From Lachnospira multipara LB2003 (GTDB taxonomy: Bacteria; Bacillota; Clostridia; Lachnospirales; Lachnospiraceae), in the NCBI RefSeq assembly GCF_000702205.1, contig NZ_JNKW01000005.1, positions 110,679 to 174,678 on the forward strand: 64,000 bases of DNA. Reading direction: 5' to 3'. Positions 1-8,380 of the stretch are shown piece by piece. The notes beneath the pieces were generated by a model. The model saw nothing but the letters and a program-made list of their open reading frames with translations, searched no databases and was not told the origin of the DNA. Each line of letters opens with the position of its first letter. Within the stretch, counting starts at the first letter, position 1. The translations under genes were made by a program, and so were the position numbers.

Positions 1-673
1 CGCTATTAGCTGGGCTATATGATTGCTGTCTTGCATTGTACCACTGTCCGCCACTTTCAAGATTCTGATAATAATTTCTATATTGGAAGTTATCTGGTTC
101 CATTGAAACGGCTTTTCTAGCATATTCTAATGCTGCTGCCCTATCTCCTCTTCCTGCTTGAGCGTTAGACATAATAAAATACCATCTTGCATCTCTATCC
201 TCAATTGAATTAAGAATATTTATAGCCTCTTCATATCTTCCAGAAGTTACATAATTAAGAGCAGATCTTAATTTATACGAAATCTCATCATCACCATTCA
301 TATTATTAGCATTTTCATAGAAGCCGCCAAAACCAAATGGGCCAAAGCCCCAGAAGTTTCCATATTCACCAAAATTACCAAAATCGCCCCATGGATTTCC
401 TTGCGCATCTCCATCATATCTATAGCTACTAGCACGTCCCGTACCATATCTATTCTGGCTATATGGGCCTTCGGAATAACCGCCCTCTTTTTCCTTCATT
501 ATTTGATTATAAGCTTGCTGAACAGTCTTAAACATCTCCTCAGCCTGTTCCTTATTAGGATTGTTAATATTGGCATCTGGATGATACTTTCTACTTAATT
601 TTCTATATGCTTTTTTTATCTCATCTTCTGAAGCATTTCTTGAAACGCCCAAAATTTGATACGGATCTGACAT
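1..673 (-). CDS. DnaJ-domain/TPR co-chaperone-like protein, C-terminus beyond window
   Basis: I translated the minus strand from an ATG at 671-673 preceded by a strong GGAGG; the frame stays open to base 1, so the C-terminus is missing. Residues 1-65 form a J domain beginning [10 protein letters not shown] with the invariant HPD at residues 31-33, the motif that stimulates Hsp70 ATPase activity. A Gly/Phe/Tyr/Asn-rich linker follows (about 66-125), then a helical region with TPR-like repeats ([17 protein letters not shown] and the next repeat). There is no DnaJ zinc-finger or substrate-binding domain, so this is an accessory J protein rather than the housekeeping DnaJ. It lies 14 bp downstream of the DUF5685 gene and is probably co-transcribed with it. 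Its client is unknown. Confidence 0.88.
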   Translation of the reverse strand, partial: MSDPYQILGVSRNASEDEIKKAYRKLSRKYHPDANINNPNKEQAEEMFKTVQQAYNQIMKEKEGGYSEGPYSQNRYGTGRASSYRYDGDAQGNPWGDFGNFGEYGNFWGFGPFGFGGFYENANNMNGDDEISYKLRSALNYVTSGRYEEAINILNSIEDRDARWYFIMSNAQAGRGDRAAALEYARKAVSMEPDNFQYRNYYQNLESGGQWYNARQQSYSPANS

Positions 674-687
674 TTTAACCTCCACTT

Positions 688-1524
688 TTAAAGTTTCTTA
701 TCTTCTAGTCTTTTTCTTTTTACTTCCTCAAATCTAATAAATACACCTGAGTAAATTATATTTCGTAAAATTTCTGCATTCTCAATTATTGGCAAGTATT
801 CAAATTCCTTACCAACAACGGTCATATATGCTTTTAGCATATTCTCAATAAATATATCAAAATCCGGTTCCTTCTCATAACTCTTTAGACAGTTATAATT
901 ACCGGTTTTCTTATCCTTTTCTAAATCATCATAAGCATCCATTATATACACAAATTGACCAAGTGCCATTCCAATTCTAGATAGGCTTTGACTCCACTCG
1001 TCATTTTTCATACATAAAACAGCAGATAAGACCTTTCCAAAGGTTTGCGAAACCACGGAAATGCTCTGTTCATTATTCTTCTCACAAATAGAAAGTTCAT
1101 GCAATCCCTCTTTAATAATTCTTGCCTTATCTTCATATTTGTCCATTATCTTATTAGCATTTCTTTTTAAAAGATCAGCATAAGCCTTACTATAAATCTT
1201 CTTCTCATCTTTCCAATCGTCTACTAGATGATAATATGACATAAGTAAGTTCATATCTGCAATATAATCTGTAACTTCGCTTATGGTCATCTTTTGTTTC
1301 TTAATTGGATGCGCCTTACAAGTCTTATTAATTCTTGTAAGTTCAGGTTCATAAAGAGATGTAAGCAAAAGTACTGCCATTGTCATATCATAACTTAAAG
1401 TCATTTGACCTAAAAAGGAATATTTTCTTTTTAAGCTATGACATAGACCACAATAAAAAGACTTGTATTCTTCATACTCTCTTATTTTTAATTCCGGTTT
1501 ATTGACAATAACATAACCAAACAT
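688..1524 (-). CDS. DUF5685 family protein
   Basis: This 278-residue soluble, helix-rich protein matches my recollection of the DUF5685 family common in Clostridia. The N-terminus ([21 protein letters not shown]) leads into a conserved [11 protein letters not shown] segment. Later come CKAHP and, near residue 100, [13 protein letters not shown], then DAYDDLEKD; the pattern of Cys, His and Asp pairs suggests metal or polar-ligand binding, which is inference. No signal peptide or membrane span is visible. The start is the ATG at 1522-1524. It is the first gene of a two-gene unit with the J-domain protein downstream, which hints that the two proteins act together. Its biochemical function is not known to me. 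Confidence 0.75.
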   Translation of the reverse strand: MFGYVIVNKPELKIREYEEYKSFYCGLCHSLKRKYSFLGQMTLSYDMTMAVLLLTSLYEPELTRINKTCKAHPIKKQKMTISEVTDYIADMNLLMSYYHLVDDWKDEKKIYSKAYADLLKRNANKIMDKYEDKARIIKEGLHELSICEKNNEQSISVVSQTFGKVLSAVLCMKNDEWSQSLSRIGMALGQFVYIMDAYDDLEKDKKTGNYNCLKSYEKEPDFDIFIENMLKAYMTVVGKEFEYLPIIENAEILRNIIYSGVFIRFEEVKRKRLEDKKL

Positions 1525-1664
1525 AGTTCTTATCTCCTTACGCGTTTAAGAATATCATAATACAAGTTACAATTCCATTATAATAGCATTAGGGGTTTAT
1601 TAAAAAAATATTAAGTGGGAGTATTTGACTTTGATTTGTAAATCTTATAGATTTTTTTGTTAGA

Positions 1665-1712
1665 AAAAAATAAAAGCCTTACAACCTAGGTAATTCCTAA
1701 ATCATAAGACCT
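1665..1712 (-). terminator. Probable terminator of tRNA-Lys
   Basis: On the minus strand just after the tRNA, a two-part stem (CTTA/TAAG with TTAGG/CCTAG inside) is followed by TTTTATTTTTTT. The stem is imperfect, but the U-rich tract and position fit an intrinsic terminator. Confidence 0.5.
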
Positions 1713-1717
1713 TCTAG

Positions 1718-1790
1718 TGCACCGCCAGGGGTTCGAACCCTGGACACCCTGATTAAGAGTCAGGTGCTCTACCAACTGAGCTAGCGGTGC
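1718..1790 (-). tRNA. tRNA-Lys(CUU)
   Basis: The minus strand folds as a complete cloverleaf. The acceptor arm GCACCGC/GCGGTGC is followed by discriminator A. The D arm contains AGCTCAGTTGGTAGAGC. The anticodon loop CTCTTAA gives CUU, and the T arm contains GGTTCGAACC. The 3' CCA is not encoded. The gene stands alone with its own sigma-A promoter upstream and a T-rich terminator downstream. Confidence 0.95.
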
Positions 1791-1828
1791 TTATTTTGTT
1801 TTTCTGAAGCTCTGTAAGAACCTCATTT

Positions 1829-1857
1829 ATTATACATCAGTGAGTTTTGTTTGTCAA
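1829..1857 (-). promoter_or_regulatory. Sigma-A promoter of tRNA-Lys
   Basis: On the minus strand TTGACA, a 17-bp spacer and TATAAT: both hexamers match consensus perfectly. It sits about 40 bp upstream of the tRNA 5' end. Confidence 0.85.
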
Positions 1858-1982
1858 GCACTTTTTTTATTTTTTTTTGAAGGCTTGAAAACTTTCTGAT
1901 GAAGTGTTGCTTGTCTTAGTAATCTTATCTATAATTTACTAAGAAGACTTGTTCGTAAGAACTTGTGTCCCAACGAGATGTA

Positions 1983-2011
1983 ATTATAGTAGAGGATTCA
2001 TTTTTTGGCAA
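1983..2011 (-). promoter_or_regulatory. Second sigma-A type promoter upstream of tRNA-Lys
   Basis: On the minus strand TTGCCA, 17 bp and TATAAT. It points toward tRNA-Lys from about 190 bp upstream. The transcript between this promoter and the proximal tRNA promoter would contain an 8-bp stem (CTTAGTAA at 1915-1922 with TTACTAAG at 1936-1943) and a small GTTC-GTAA-GAAC hairpin. No ORF or known RNA family was recognised in it. Confidence 0.55.
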
Positions 2012-2244
2012 GTGTTTTTTGCAAATTTTTTCGGTTGTGTTTGTATATTATTGATATTTTCCGCCTTCAAACCCGCATAAACACTGAATTCTTTTTTGAA
2101 AATTTCTTAGAAAAAAATTGATTTTTTCTTTGTTTTTTCTTAATTTTTTCCGATTTTCTTAAATAGAAATTAACTTTTACCTCTACTTATTTATGAAATA
2201 AAACTTTTATGATAGTCTATTTAAAACAACAAAAGGAGGACCTT
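2012..2244. other. AT-rich intergenic stretch before the AI-2E family gene
   Basis: The stretch is dominated by poly-T and poly-A runs and has no ORF with a ribosome binding site. A promoter for the plus-strand gene must lie here, but I could not pick one with good hexamers. Nothing else is recognisable. Confidence 0.5.
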
Positions 2245-3621
2245 ATGAAAAAAATATCATTTTCTTCTTTTTTTAAAAAGAAAAAGAAAGAACCAGAACA
2301 TGAGGACAACAAAAAAGACTCCATTGATATTTTAAAAGAAAACATTTCTAAAATATCAGATGTGGAATTTAATCCTATTAAAGAAGATCAAGTTAAAGAG
2401 AATACAGATGATCCATCAGCTAATAACTCTAATAAATTCAAATTTATAAGAAACGATAAATACTTATCTATAGTAATTTATGGACTTATTTTCGTTCTCT
2501 TTTCTATTCTTATATATAAACTAATTGGCGACTTATCAATTACATCTAAAGCAATATCCGCTTTCTTCTCCCTTTTAGGGCCATTTATAACAGGCGCATT
2601 TATTGCTTTGATTTTGTATCCTTTGGTTAAACTTATATATAGGAACTTTTTTACTAACCTATTGCACATTAAGTCAGCTAAGCTAAAAAAGATACTATCA
2701 ATACTTCTAGCTTATATTATTGCAATCGGATTTATTGCTATATTACTTGGATTTGTTATTCCACAAATCTATTTTAGTTTGCAGGAAATAATAGATAAAC
2801 TACCTGTCTGGTATGACAATACTTACAATTTCATTATTAACTTTGAAGACAAACACTCATACTGGACATTTATAAATTTTGACGACGTTAACAATTACAT
2901 TCAAAGCATATTACCAAGATTAACAAATTACCTAACAGGAATTCTATCTAATATGATTCCTTACCTTGTTAATACCTCAATGGCTATTATGAAGGGATTA
3001 GTTAATTTCATTATTGCTATTATTGTTTCAATTTACATGATTTCAGATCATAAAAACTTATTCTATCACGCAAAAAGAGCTCTTTATGGAACACTTCCAA
3101 AAAAGACTGCTGATTCATTTAGAATAATAGTAAGAAACTGCGTTAACATCTTCCTTGACTTTATCTTTGGTAAAGCGCTTGATTCCCTAATCATTGGAAT
3201 TCTTTGCTTTATTATAATGTCAATTCTTAAGATGCCATACTCAGTATTAATAAGTGTAATTGTTGGTGTTACCAATATGATTCCTTACTTTGGACCTTAT
3301 ATTGGCGGTGTTATTGGTGGATTATTTATTATTATTGCTAACCCTGTACTTGTTATTGGATATGCAATATTAATCCTTGTTATCCAGCAATTAGACGGTC
3401 TTGTTATTGGACCTAAGATTATTGGAGATAGCACAGGTCTTAAACCATTATGGGTAATATTTGGTATTACAGTTGGCGGTAGCTTATGGGGAATTCTAGG
3501 AATGTTCCTTGGTGTACCTATTGTTGCTGTATTAGGATATATACTTAATCTTATTGTACAACACCTTCTTAACAAAAAAAGTGTAAAGATTAAGCCTTAT
3601 GATTCATTTGATGAATTCTAA
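2245..3621 (+). CDS. AI-2E/TqsA-PerM family membrane permease
   Basis: A polytopic membrane protein of the AI-2E transporter superfamily (PF01594; relatives include TqsA, PerM and YdbI). Residues 1-75 are a Lys/Glu-rich cytosolic extension. Then come about eight membrane segments with the family's central region (a long amphipathic stretch, then NFIIAIIVSIYMISDHKNLF) and the conserved block VGVTNMIPYFGPYIGGVIGG, followed by QQLDGLVIGPKIIGDSTGL. An in-frame ATG lies 12 codons upstream, but the AGGAGG at 2234-2239 fits the ATG at 2245, which I take as the start. Family members export small molecules or act as ion antiporters; the substrate here cannot be deduced. It is monocistronic and convergent with trmB. 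Confidence 0.88.
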   Translation: MKKISFSSFFKKKKKEPEHEDNKKDSIDILKENISKISDVEFNPIKEDQVKENTDDPSANNSNKFKFIRNDKYLSIVIYGLIFVLFSILIYKLIGDLSITSKAISAFFSLLGPFITGAFIALILYPLVKLIYRNFFTNLLHIKSAKLKKILSILLAYIIAIGFIAILLGFVIPQIYFSLQEIIDKLPVWYDNTYNFIINFEDKHSYWTFINFDDVNNYIQSILPRLTNYLTGILSNMIPYLVNTSMAIMKGLVNFIIAIIVSIYMISDHKNLFYHAKRALYGTLPKKTADSFRIIVRNCVNIFLDFIFGKALDSLIIGILCFIIMSILKMPYSVLISVIVGVTNMIPYFGPYIGGVIGGLFIIIANPVLVIGYAILILVIQQLDGLVIGPKIIGDSTGLKPLWVIFGITVGGSLWGILGMFLGVPIVAVLGYILNLIVQHLLNKKSVKIKPYDSFDEF

Positions 3622-3663
3622 AAATTGATTACTAACTTATATTTGTATAAAAGCTATAAAAAA

Positions 3664-3720
3664 TCCCCCTGAATAGGTAATTCTATCTTAAATAGATAAT
3701 TACATATTTAGGGGGTATTT
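3664..3720. terminator. Bidirectional terminator between the permease gene and trmB
   Basis: A long inverted repeat (CCCCCTGAATA pairing with TATTTAGGGGG, plus an inner GTAATTCTATC stem) with A-rich and T-rich flanks lies between the convergent gene ends. Confidence 0.85.
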
Positions 3721-3723
3721 CTA

Positions 3724-4365
3724 TTAATCTCTATTGGCAATTAGTTTACAAATTGCATTACCTGCTTCTGAGAACTTCTTCTCATATTCAGTCATTACAT
3801 TGCCTTCATTCATTCTTGGCTCATTGTGAAGATCTCTTGTATAATCTACTAAATTCCAATTAGCTTCCTTTACTTCTTCTAATGAGAAATTAAATAAATC
3901 AACATTATCTGTCTTAAATTCTACTCTTCCATCAGCCTTTAAGATTTCATTATATCTTGCAAAAAACTGTCTTGATGTAAGTCTTCTTTTGGCATGACGA
4001 TCCTTTGGCCATGGATCAGAGAAGTTTAGATATATTCTATCAACTTCATCCTTACCAAATACTTCTGTAATAGCCTCAGCATCCATTCTAATAAATCTCA
4101 AATTTGGTAATTGTAATTCATCCTGTTTTTCTACAGCACGTAATAAAACTGAAGAATACTTCTCTATACCTACATAATTAATACTTGGATTTAAGCTTGC
4201 AAGTGTAGTAATAAAAGTTCCCTTGCCCATACCAATTTCAATATGAATTGGATTATTATTCTTAAAAACTTCAGACCAAGTTCCCTTCATTCCAATAGGA
4301 TCAGTGAAAACATATTCATTTTCCACCATAACTTCTCTTGCGCCAGGTACATTTCTTAATCTCAT
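3724..4365 (-). CDS. trmB: tRNA (guanine(46)-N7)-methyltransferase TrmB
   Basis: This 213-residue class I SAM-dependent methyltransferase makes m7G46 in the variable loop of tRNA. The SAM-binding motif HIEIGMGKGTF lies near residues 41-51. NYVGIEKYSSVLLRA follows, then RFIRMDAE, and the TrmB catalytic signature YLNFSDPWPKDRHAKRRLT. The length equals that of typical Firmicute TrmB. The start ATG has GCGGAGGAAAAG upstream. It is a single gene with a clear sigma-A promoter in the divergent intergenic region shared with the D,D-carboxypeptidase gene. Confidence 0.95.
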   Translation of the reverse strand: MRLRNVPGAREVMVENEYVFTDPIGMKGTWSEVFKNNNPIHIEIGMGKGTFITTLASLNPSINYVGIEKYSSVLLRAVEKQDELQLPNLRFIRMDAEAITEVFGKDEVDRIYLNFSDPWPKDRHAKRRLTSRQFFARYNEILKADGRVEFKTDNVDLFNFSLEEVKEANWNLVDYTRDLHNEPRMNEGNVMTEYEKKFSEAGNAICKLIANRD

Positions 4366-4425
4366 CTTTTCCTCCGCATATGGTTAAAGCCTTAGCTTCG
4401 ATATTATTTTTTATGTAACTTTCGT

Positions 4426-4454
4426 ATTATAAATGATTTTTTCTATTTTGCCAA
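4426..4454 (-). promoter_or_regulatory. Sigma-A promoter of trmB
   Basis: On the minus strand TTGGCA, 17 bp and TATAAT, about 60 bp upstream of the trmB start codon. Confidence 0.75.
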
Positions 4455-4477
4455 TATAAAGTTTAGCAAACCATAAG

Positions 4478-4506
4478 TTGCCACTTTTATCATTAATTAT
4501 TATAAT
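4478..4506 (+). promoter_or_regulatory. Sigma-A promoter of the D,D-carboxypeptidase gene
   Basis: TTGCCA at 4478-4483, 17 bp, then TATAAT at 4501-4506, with the start codon about 55 bp downstream. It is back-to-back with the trmB promoter. Confidence 0.8.
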
Positions 4507-4561
4507 AAAATGTGATTTTTGATGATAAATTATTTTTTCAAACTTAAAGGACGGAAATTTT

Positions 4562-5956
4562 ATGATAAAACTTAAAAAAATACTTAAGGCAGGAGTTGCA
4601 CTTCTTAGTGCTAGTTTACTTCTCTTAACACCTGCAATTAATGCTACTGCTGCCATTTCATCTACTGGTAGCATTGTTTCTAATGTAGATACTTCTAATT
4701 TAACTTGGCCTAGTGCACCTAATGTGCAAGCCGGAAGTTGTATATTAATAGATGCAGATACAGGTTCAATTCTTTATGAAAAAAATGCATATACAAAATG
4801 CTATCCTGCAAGTACAACTAAGATTCTTACAGGATTATTAACTATAGAAAATTGCAGTTTATCTGAAAACATCACTTTTTCAAAAGCTGCTGCCGAATCT
4901 GTTAATATAACAGAAGATGCTAATTTAGGCACTAAAGAAGGGGAAACATATACTGTTGAACAGGCACTTTATGGCATGCTTTTATATTCTGCCAATGAAA
5001 TTGCTTATGGACTTGCTGAACACGTAGCCGGCAACCTAGACAGCTTTGTTGATATGATGAATGCCAAGGCAAAGGAAGTTGGAGCACTTAATACTCACTT
5101 TGCTAACTCAAGTGGATTATATGATAGCAATCACTATACAACAGCCTATGATATGGCAATGATTGCAAAGGCATGTTATAACAATGCAACCTTTGTAAAT
5201 ATTGACTCCACTTCTTCATCTTATACTATTCCTGCAACTAACAAGACAGCAACACCAAGAACTTTTAGACATAGACACAAAATGCTATATGGCAGGGAAT
5301 ACTACTATGAATATTGCAAGGGTGGTAAAACAGGATTTACAGACCAGTCACAATATACCCTTGTAACCTTTGCAGAAAAAGATGGAATGAGACTAATATG
5401 TGTAACATTCCAAGAACCAAGTGATGAAAGCCGTTTCGTTGATACAAAGGCATTGTTTGAATGGGGTTTTGATAACTTTACAAAAACCACAACTTCAAGT
5501 AGTAATATTAGCTCACTATTAACCAATGAGACAATTTATACATCTAGTGTATTCTCAAAAAAGCAGCTAAATTACAACCTTACAGCATCATTTATAACAA
5601 TACCTAATACTGGTTCATCATCCGATGTTACTATTGCATTAGATGATAACTACGACCTAACCAATAACAATGGTGAATTAGGTATTCACCTTAAATACTT
5701 ATTTGGCAATAATGTTGTAGGTACAACAACCCTTAATATAAACACTTCAACAGCAGCTAAGGATTCATCCCTTCCATACTTAAATGCTACAGATAATCAT
5801 TCAAAATATAGCGCCAAAAAATGCCTATATATTAACATCTGGATTTTGCTTGGAGTTGTATTAATAATTGCTTTAGTTGCATATGTAATCTACTATCTTA
5901 ACACATCAACTAATTACAAAAGACGTAGAAGAGCAAAAAGAAAATTAAGATTTTAA
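4562..5956 (+). CDS. D-alanyl-D-alanine carboxypeptidase (peptidase S11, DacF type)
   Basis: This 464-residue penicillin-binding protein of the S11 family trims the terminal D-Ala from peptidoglycan stem peptides outside the membrane. A signal peptide spans residues 1-30. The catalytic motifs are complete: SxxK as S84-T-T-K87, SxN as S143-A-N145, and KTG at 256-258. After the catalytic domain comes the beta-rich PBP5 C-terminal domain (about 300-410), then a C-terminal membrane helix (about 425-447) and a basic tail KRRRRAKRKLRF. A true transmembrane segment replaces the amphipathic anchor of E. coli PBP5. The start ATG follows AAAGGACGG. It is a single gene with its own promoter and terminator. 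Confidence 0.92.
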   Translation: MIKLKKILKAGVALLSASLLLLTPAINATAAISSTGSIVSNVDTSNLTWPSAPNVQAGSCILIDADTGSILYEKNAYTKCYPASTTKILTGLLTIENCSLSENITFSKAAAESVNITEDANLGTKEGETYTVEQALYGMLLYSANEIAYGLAEHVAGNLDSFVDMMNAKAKEVGALNTHFANSSGLYDSNHYTTAYDMAMIAKACYNNATFVNIDSTSSSYTIPATNKTATPRTFRHRHKMLYGREYYYEYCKGGKTGFTDQSQYTLVTFAEKDGMRLICVTFQEPSDESRFVDTKALFEWGFDNFTKTTTSSSNISSLLTNETIYTSSVFSKKQLNYNLTASFITIPNTGSSSDVTIALDDNYDLTNNNGELGIHLKYLFGNNVVGTTTLNINTSTAAKDSSLPYLNATDNHSKYSAKKCLYINIWILLGVVLIIALVAYVIYYLNTSTNYKRRRRAKRKLRF

Positions 5957-5970
5957 TAAAAAGACACTTT

Positions 5971-6011
5971 AACAGCCCCCGACCAAGAATAAATCTTGGC
6001 CAGGGGTTTTA
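5971..6011 (+). terminator. Terminator of the D,D-carboxypeptidase gene
   Basis: CCCC and CCAAGA pair with CTTGG and GGGG, closing on TTTT, 15 bp after the stop codon. Confidence 0.8.
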
Positions 6012-6080
6012 TAATGAGGGGGACTGGAAAGCATAATTTTTTCTGATCTAAATCAGAATCTATATATTTGATGTAAAATT

Positions 6081-6124
6081 GGAGATTCTCTAGGTGGGAG
6101 TTCCCTCTCCCACCCAAGGAGAGT
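6081..6124. other. GC-rich intergenic hairpin of unknown role
   Basis: GGTGGGAG (6093-6100) pairs with CTCCCACC (6107-6114) across a 6-base loop, extended by CTCT (6088-6091) pairing with AGAG (6120-6123). It stands out in an AT-rich spacer and has no U tract on either strand. A small TCTGAT/ATCAGA hairpin lies about 40 bp before it. No ORF overlaps convincingly. Confidence 0.5.
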
Positions 6125-6139
6125 CTATGGTATAGCACA

Positions 6140-6172
6140 TCAAAAACAAATACATAAGACGTCTTGTCTTAT
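6140..6172 (-). terminator. Probable terminator downstream of fliS
   Basis: Minus strand ATAAGAC-loop-GTCTTAT (7-bp perfect stem) followed by GTATTTGTTTTTG, just after the fliS stop. Confidence 0.6.
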
Positions 6173-6181
6173 AGAAACTGT

Positions 6182-6646
6182 CTAAACAATATAGCCTCTA
6201 TTGGCATTACCAGATATAGATTCACAATATCCAGCTTTAGAATAAGTTAAACCAGCATATACATTCTGTGTGTTTTTCATAAGAGAAGCTGATTCATCCA
6301 CCTTACTTACTTCATAAAAACTTTGTCTTAACTTTAATAATATATTTTGTAACTTACAGACCTCATCCCTATCAAATCTTGTAAAGTTACTTATTAGTCT
6401 TCTTTTTACAAAATTATAAATAACAAACAAATTCTTAGATAAATCAAATTCCATATTAAGTCCAACAATCAATTCATCTATTGCTCGTTGTGCTCCAACA
6501 ATCGCATGTCTTTTTTCTTCAATTTCTTCCACTTCACAAGCTTCCTTCAAATAATCAAGTGCTAAGTCATAAATAATAACTACTAATTCTGTTCTATTTG
6601 CTTGAGAAATCCTATAAGAATATGTTCTGATTAAATCATTATTCAT
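6182..6646 (-). CDS. fliS: Flagellin export chaperone FliS
   Basis: A 154-residue helical protein of the FliS family, which caps the flagellin C-terminus in the cytoplasm and delivers it to the flagellar type III export gate. The recognisable core is ELVVIIYDLALDYLKEA, then RAIDELIVGLNMEFDLSKNLFVIYNFVKRRLI, matching the FliS helices that bind flagellin. The C-terminal 35 residues after the core are Ser/Asn/Gly-rich and not typical of the family. It starts 26 bp after the flagellin stop, with no terminator between, so it is co-transcribed with its client under the flagellin sigma-28 promoter. Confidence 0.85.
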   Translation of the reverse strand: MNNDLIRTYSYRISQANRTELVVIIYDLALDYLKEACEVEEIEEKRHAIVGAQRAIDELIVGLNMEFDLSKNLFVIYNFVKRRLISNFTRFDRDEVCKLQNILLKLRQSFYEVSKVDESASLMKNTQNVYAGLTYSKAGYCESISGNANRGYIV

Positions 6647-6672
6647 GGCTATCTTTCCTTCTTCTTAAAAAC

Positions 6673-8241
6673 TTACTTATTTAAAATCTGTAATACTTCT
6701 GCCGGTCTTTGATTTGCCTGAGCTAAGATAGATGTTGCAGCCTGAGTCATTACTGTATAACTTGTATATTCTGTCATTTCTTCTGCCATATCTGTATCTG
6801 TCATTACTGATAAAGCCTTAGTTAAATTTTCCACTGAAACATCTAAGTTATTTGTAGTATGTTCAAATCTATTCTCATATGCACCTAACTGTGATCTAAC
6901 CTTATTAAGTCTTGTTATAGCCTCATCAACTATCTGAACAGAAAGTGTTGCTGTATATCCTGTCATAACGTTAATATTCTCAGTCTTTAGTGTATATGTG
7001 GAAATTTCTGGAATATTAATTACTATTACCTGATCTTGGTTACCGCCAATATGCACACTTAATGTACCAACATCTGTTACTTCCTGATTGATCTTTTCAG
7101 CATTACCCTTTGACACAATTTCAGACTTTCCGTCTGTTCTTCTTTGGTCATTAAAAATTGTTCCTGATACATTTCCTGGAATATCTAGTTTAAATACCTT
7201 ATTGTTAACATCTGTCACTGTAATTTCTGTACCCTTTGTTGAAATAATTGCAGATGATTCAAAACCAACTCTTGTTTGAACACCATTAGATATTGTTGTT
7301 GTGAATTCTGCCTCACAGTCTTTACCTTCTGCAATAATTCCATCGCCAATTCCAGCCTCAGGCATACCAAGCATTGCAGCTAATTCAATGTTATCGCATT
7401 TAATCTCTAGTTTTTGATCTGATCCAAATTGATTAGTCATCATAACCAAATATGAACCTGTATAATTAGTTGATGGACTAAATCCAGCATATTTAGTTCC
7501 ATTAGATTTTGTGTCATTATCTGTAGGAGATGCTACTACAAATGCCTCACCACCAGCATTATTCATACCATCTACTAATTTTCCCATAATATTTCCTAGA
7601 GTGTCTCCCTCTGCAATTTCAATTTTATAGCCATTAATGCTAATGTTTCCTGCCTGTCCTGCACTAATTGTCTGTGTGTCATTCATTGAAATTGTGAAAG
7701 AACTTACTGCCACAGCCTGTCTAGCATCTTCAGTAACAGTAACTCCATAAATACCTGCAACATAATTATCAGTACATTCAAGCTGATTAACTCCCTGATA
7801 ATCTGAATACACTCTTCTTGTTAAATTACCATTTATAAGAGACTGAGTATTAAATTCTGTCTGATTTGATATTCTATCTATTTCATTATTAATGTTATCA
7901 ATTTCTTCCTGAATAGCTCTACGTTCAGAATCAGAGTTAACATCATTAACTGCCTGAACTGTAAGTTCCTTTAATCTTGCAAGCATAGACTGAATCTCAC
8001 TTAAAGCACCTTCAGCTGTGTTTAATACAGATACCCCATCTGAAGAGTTATTGTTGGCTTGATTTAGTCCTCTAATCTGCATTCTCATTTTTTCAGATAT
8101 AGCAAGACCAGCAGGATCGTCCACTGAACTATTTAATTTAAAACCAGATGATAATCTCTCGATTGAGGTAGATAAAGCATTCTGTGCCTTCTGTAAAGCG
8201 TTATTAGAAACGATGGCTGAAATATTTGTGTTAATTCTCAT
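6673..8241 (-). CDS. fliC: Flagellin
   Basis: A 522-residue flagellin. The N-terminal D0/D1 domain starts MRINTNISAIVSNNALQKAQ and includes RLSSGFKLNSSVDDPAGLAISEKMR, the classic flagellin_N signature. The C-terminal D1/D0 domain ends with YTVMTQAATSILAQANQRPAEVLQILNK. Between them (about 140-430) is a long, variable, surface-exposed D2/D3-type insert. An in-frame ATG nine codons upstream was rejected: the protein family starts at MRIN, and AGAGAGG precedes that ATG. A sigma-28 type promoter lies upstream and fliS follows. No other flagellar structural genes are in the window, so this is a separate late locus. Confidence 0.95.
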   Translation of the reverse strand: MRINTNISAIVSNNALQKAQNALSTSIERLSSGFKLNSSVDDPAGLAISEKMRMQIRGLNQANNNSSDGVSVLNTAEGALSEIQSMLARLKELTVQAVNDVNSDSERRAIQEEIDNINNEIDRISNQTEFNTQSLINGNLTRRVYSDYQGVNQLECTDNYVAGIYGVTVTEDARQAVAVSSFTISMNDTQTISAGQAGNISINGYKIEIAEGDTLGNIMGKLVDGMNNAGGEAFVVASPTDNDTKSNGTKYAGFSPSTNYTGSYLVMMTNQFGSDQKLEIKCDNIELAAMLGMPEAGIGDGIIAEGKDCEAEFTTTISNGVQTRVGFESSAIISTKGTEITVTDVNNKVFKLDIPGNVSGTIFNDQRRTDGKSEIVSKGNAEKINQEVTDVGTLSVHIGGNQDQVIVINIPEISTYTLKTENINVMTGYTATLSVQIVDEAITRLNKVRSQLGAYENRFEHTTNNLDVSVENLTKALSVMTDTDMAEEMTEYTSYTVMTQAATSILAQANQRPAEVLQILNK

Positions 8242-8311
8242 TATAAAAACCTCTCTTTGTCCGTCCACCGCCCTGTGAGAAACTTTTTATTTTAACTTCC
8301 ATGTACTATAT

Positions 8312-8338
8312 ATATCGGACCAATTTCCTATTTCTTAA
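8312..8338 (-). promoter_or_regulatory. Sigma-28 (SigD/FliA) type promoter of flagellin
   Basis: On the minus strand TTAA, 15 bp, TCCGATAT, against the SigD consensus TAAA-N15-GCCGATAT. The -10 element matches 7 of 8 bases. It lies about 70 bp upstream of the flagellin start. Confidence 0.75.
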
Positions 8339-8380
8339 CTCGATATTAGTAATTTCTTGTTTCAATAAAATTTAGTTTTT

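Noticed and set aside
4411..4674. 87-codon minus-strand frame over the divergent promoters
   Set aside because: It covers two well-formed promoters and the signal peptide of the carboxypeptidase, and lacks a ribosome site.
5953..6138. 61-codon minus-strand frame
   Set aside because: It spans a terminator and a GC-rich hairpin and has no ribosome binding site.
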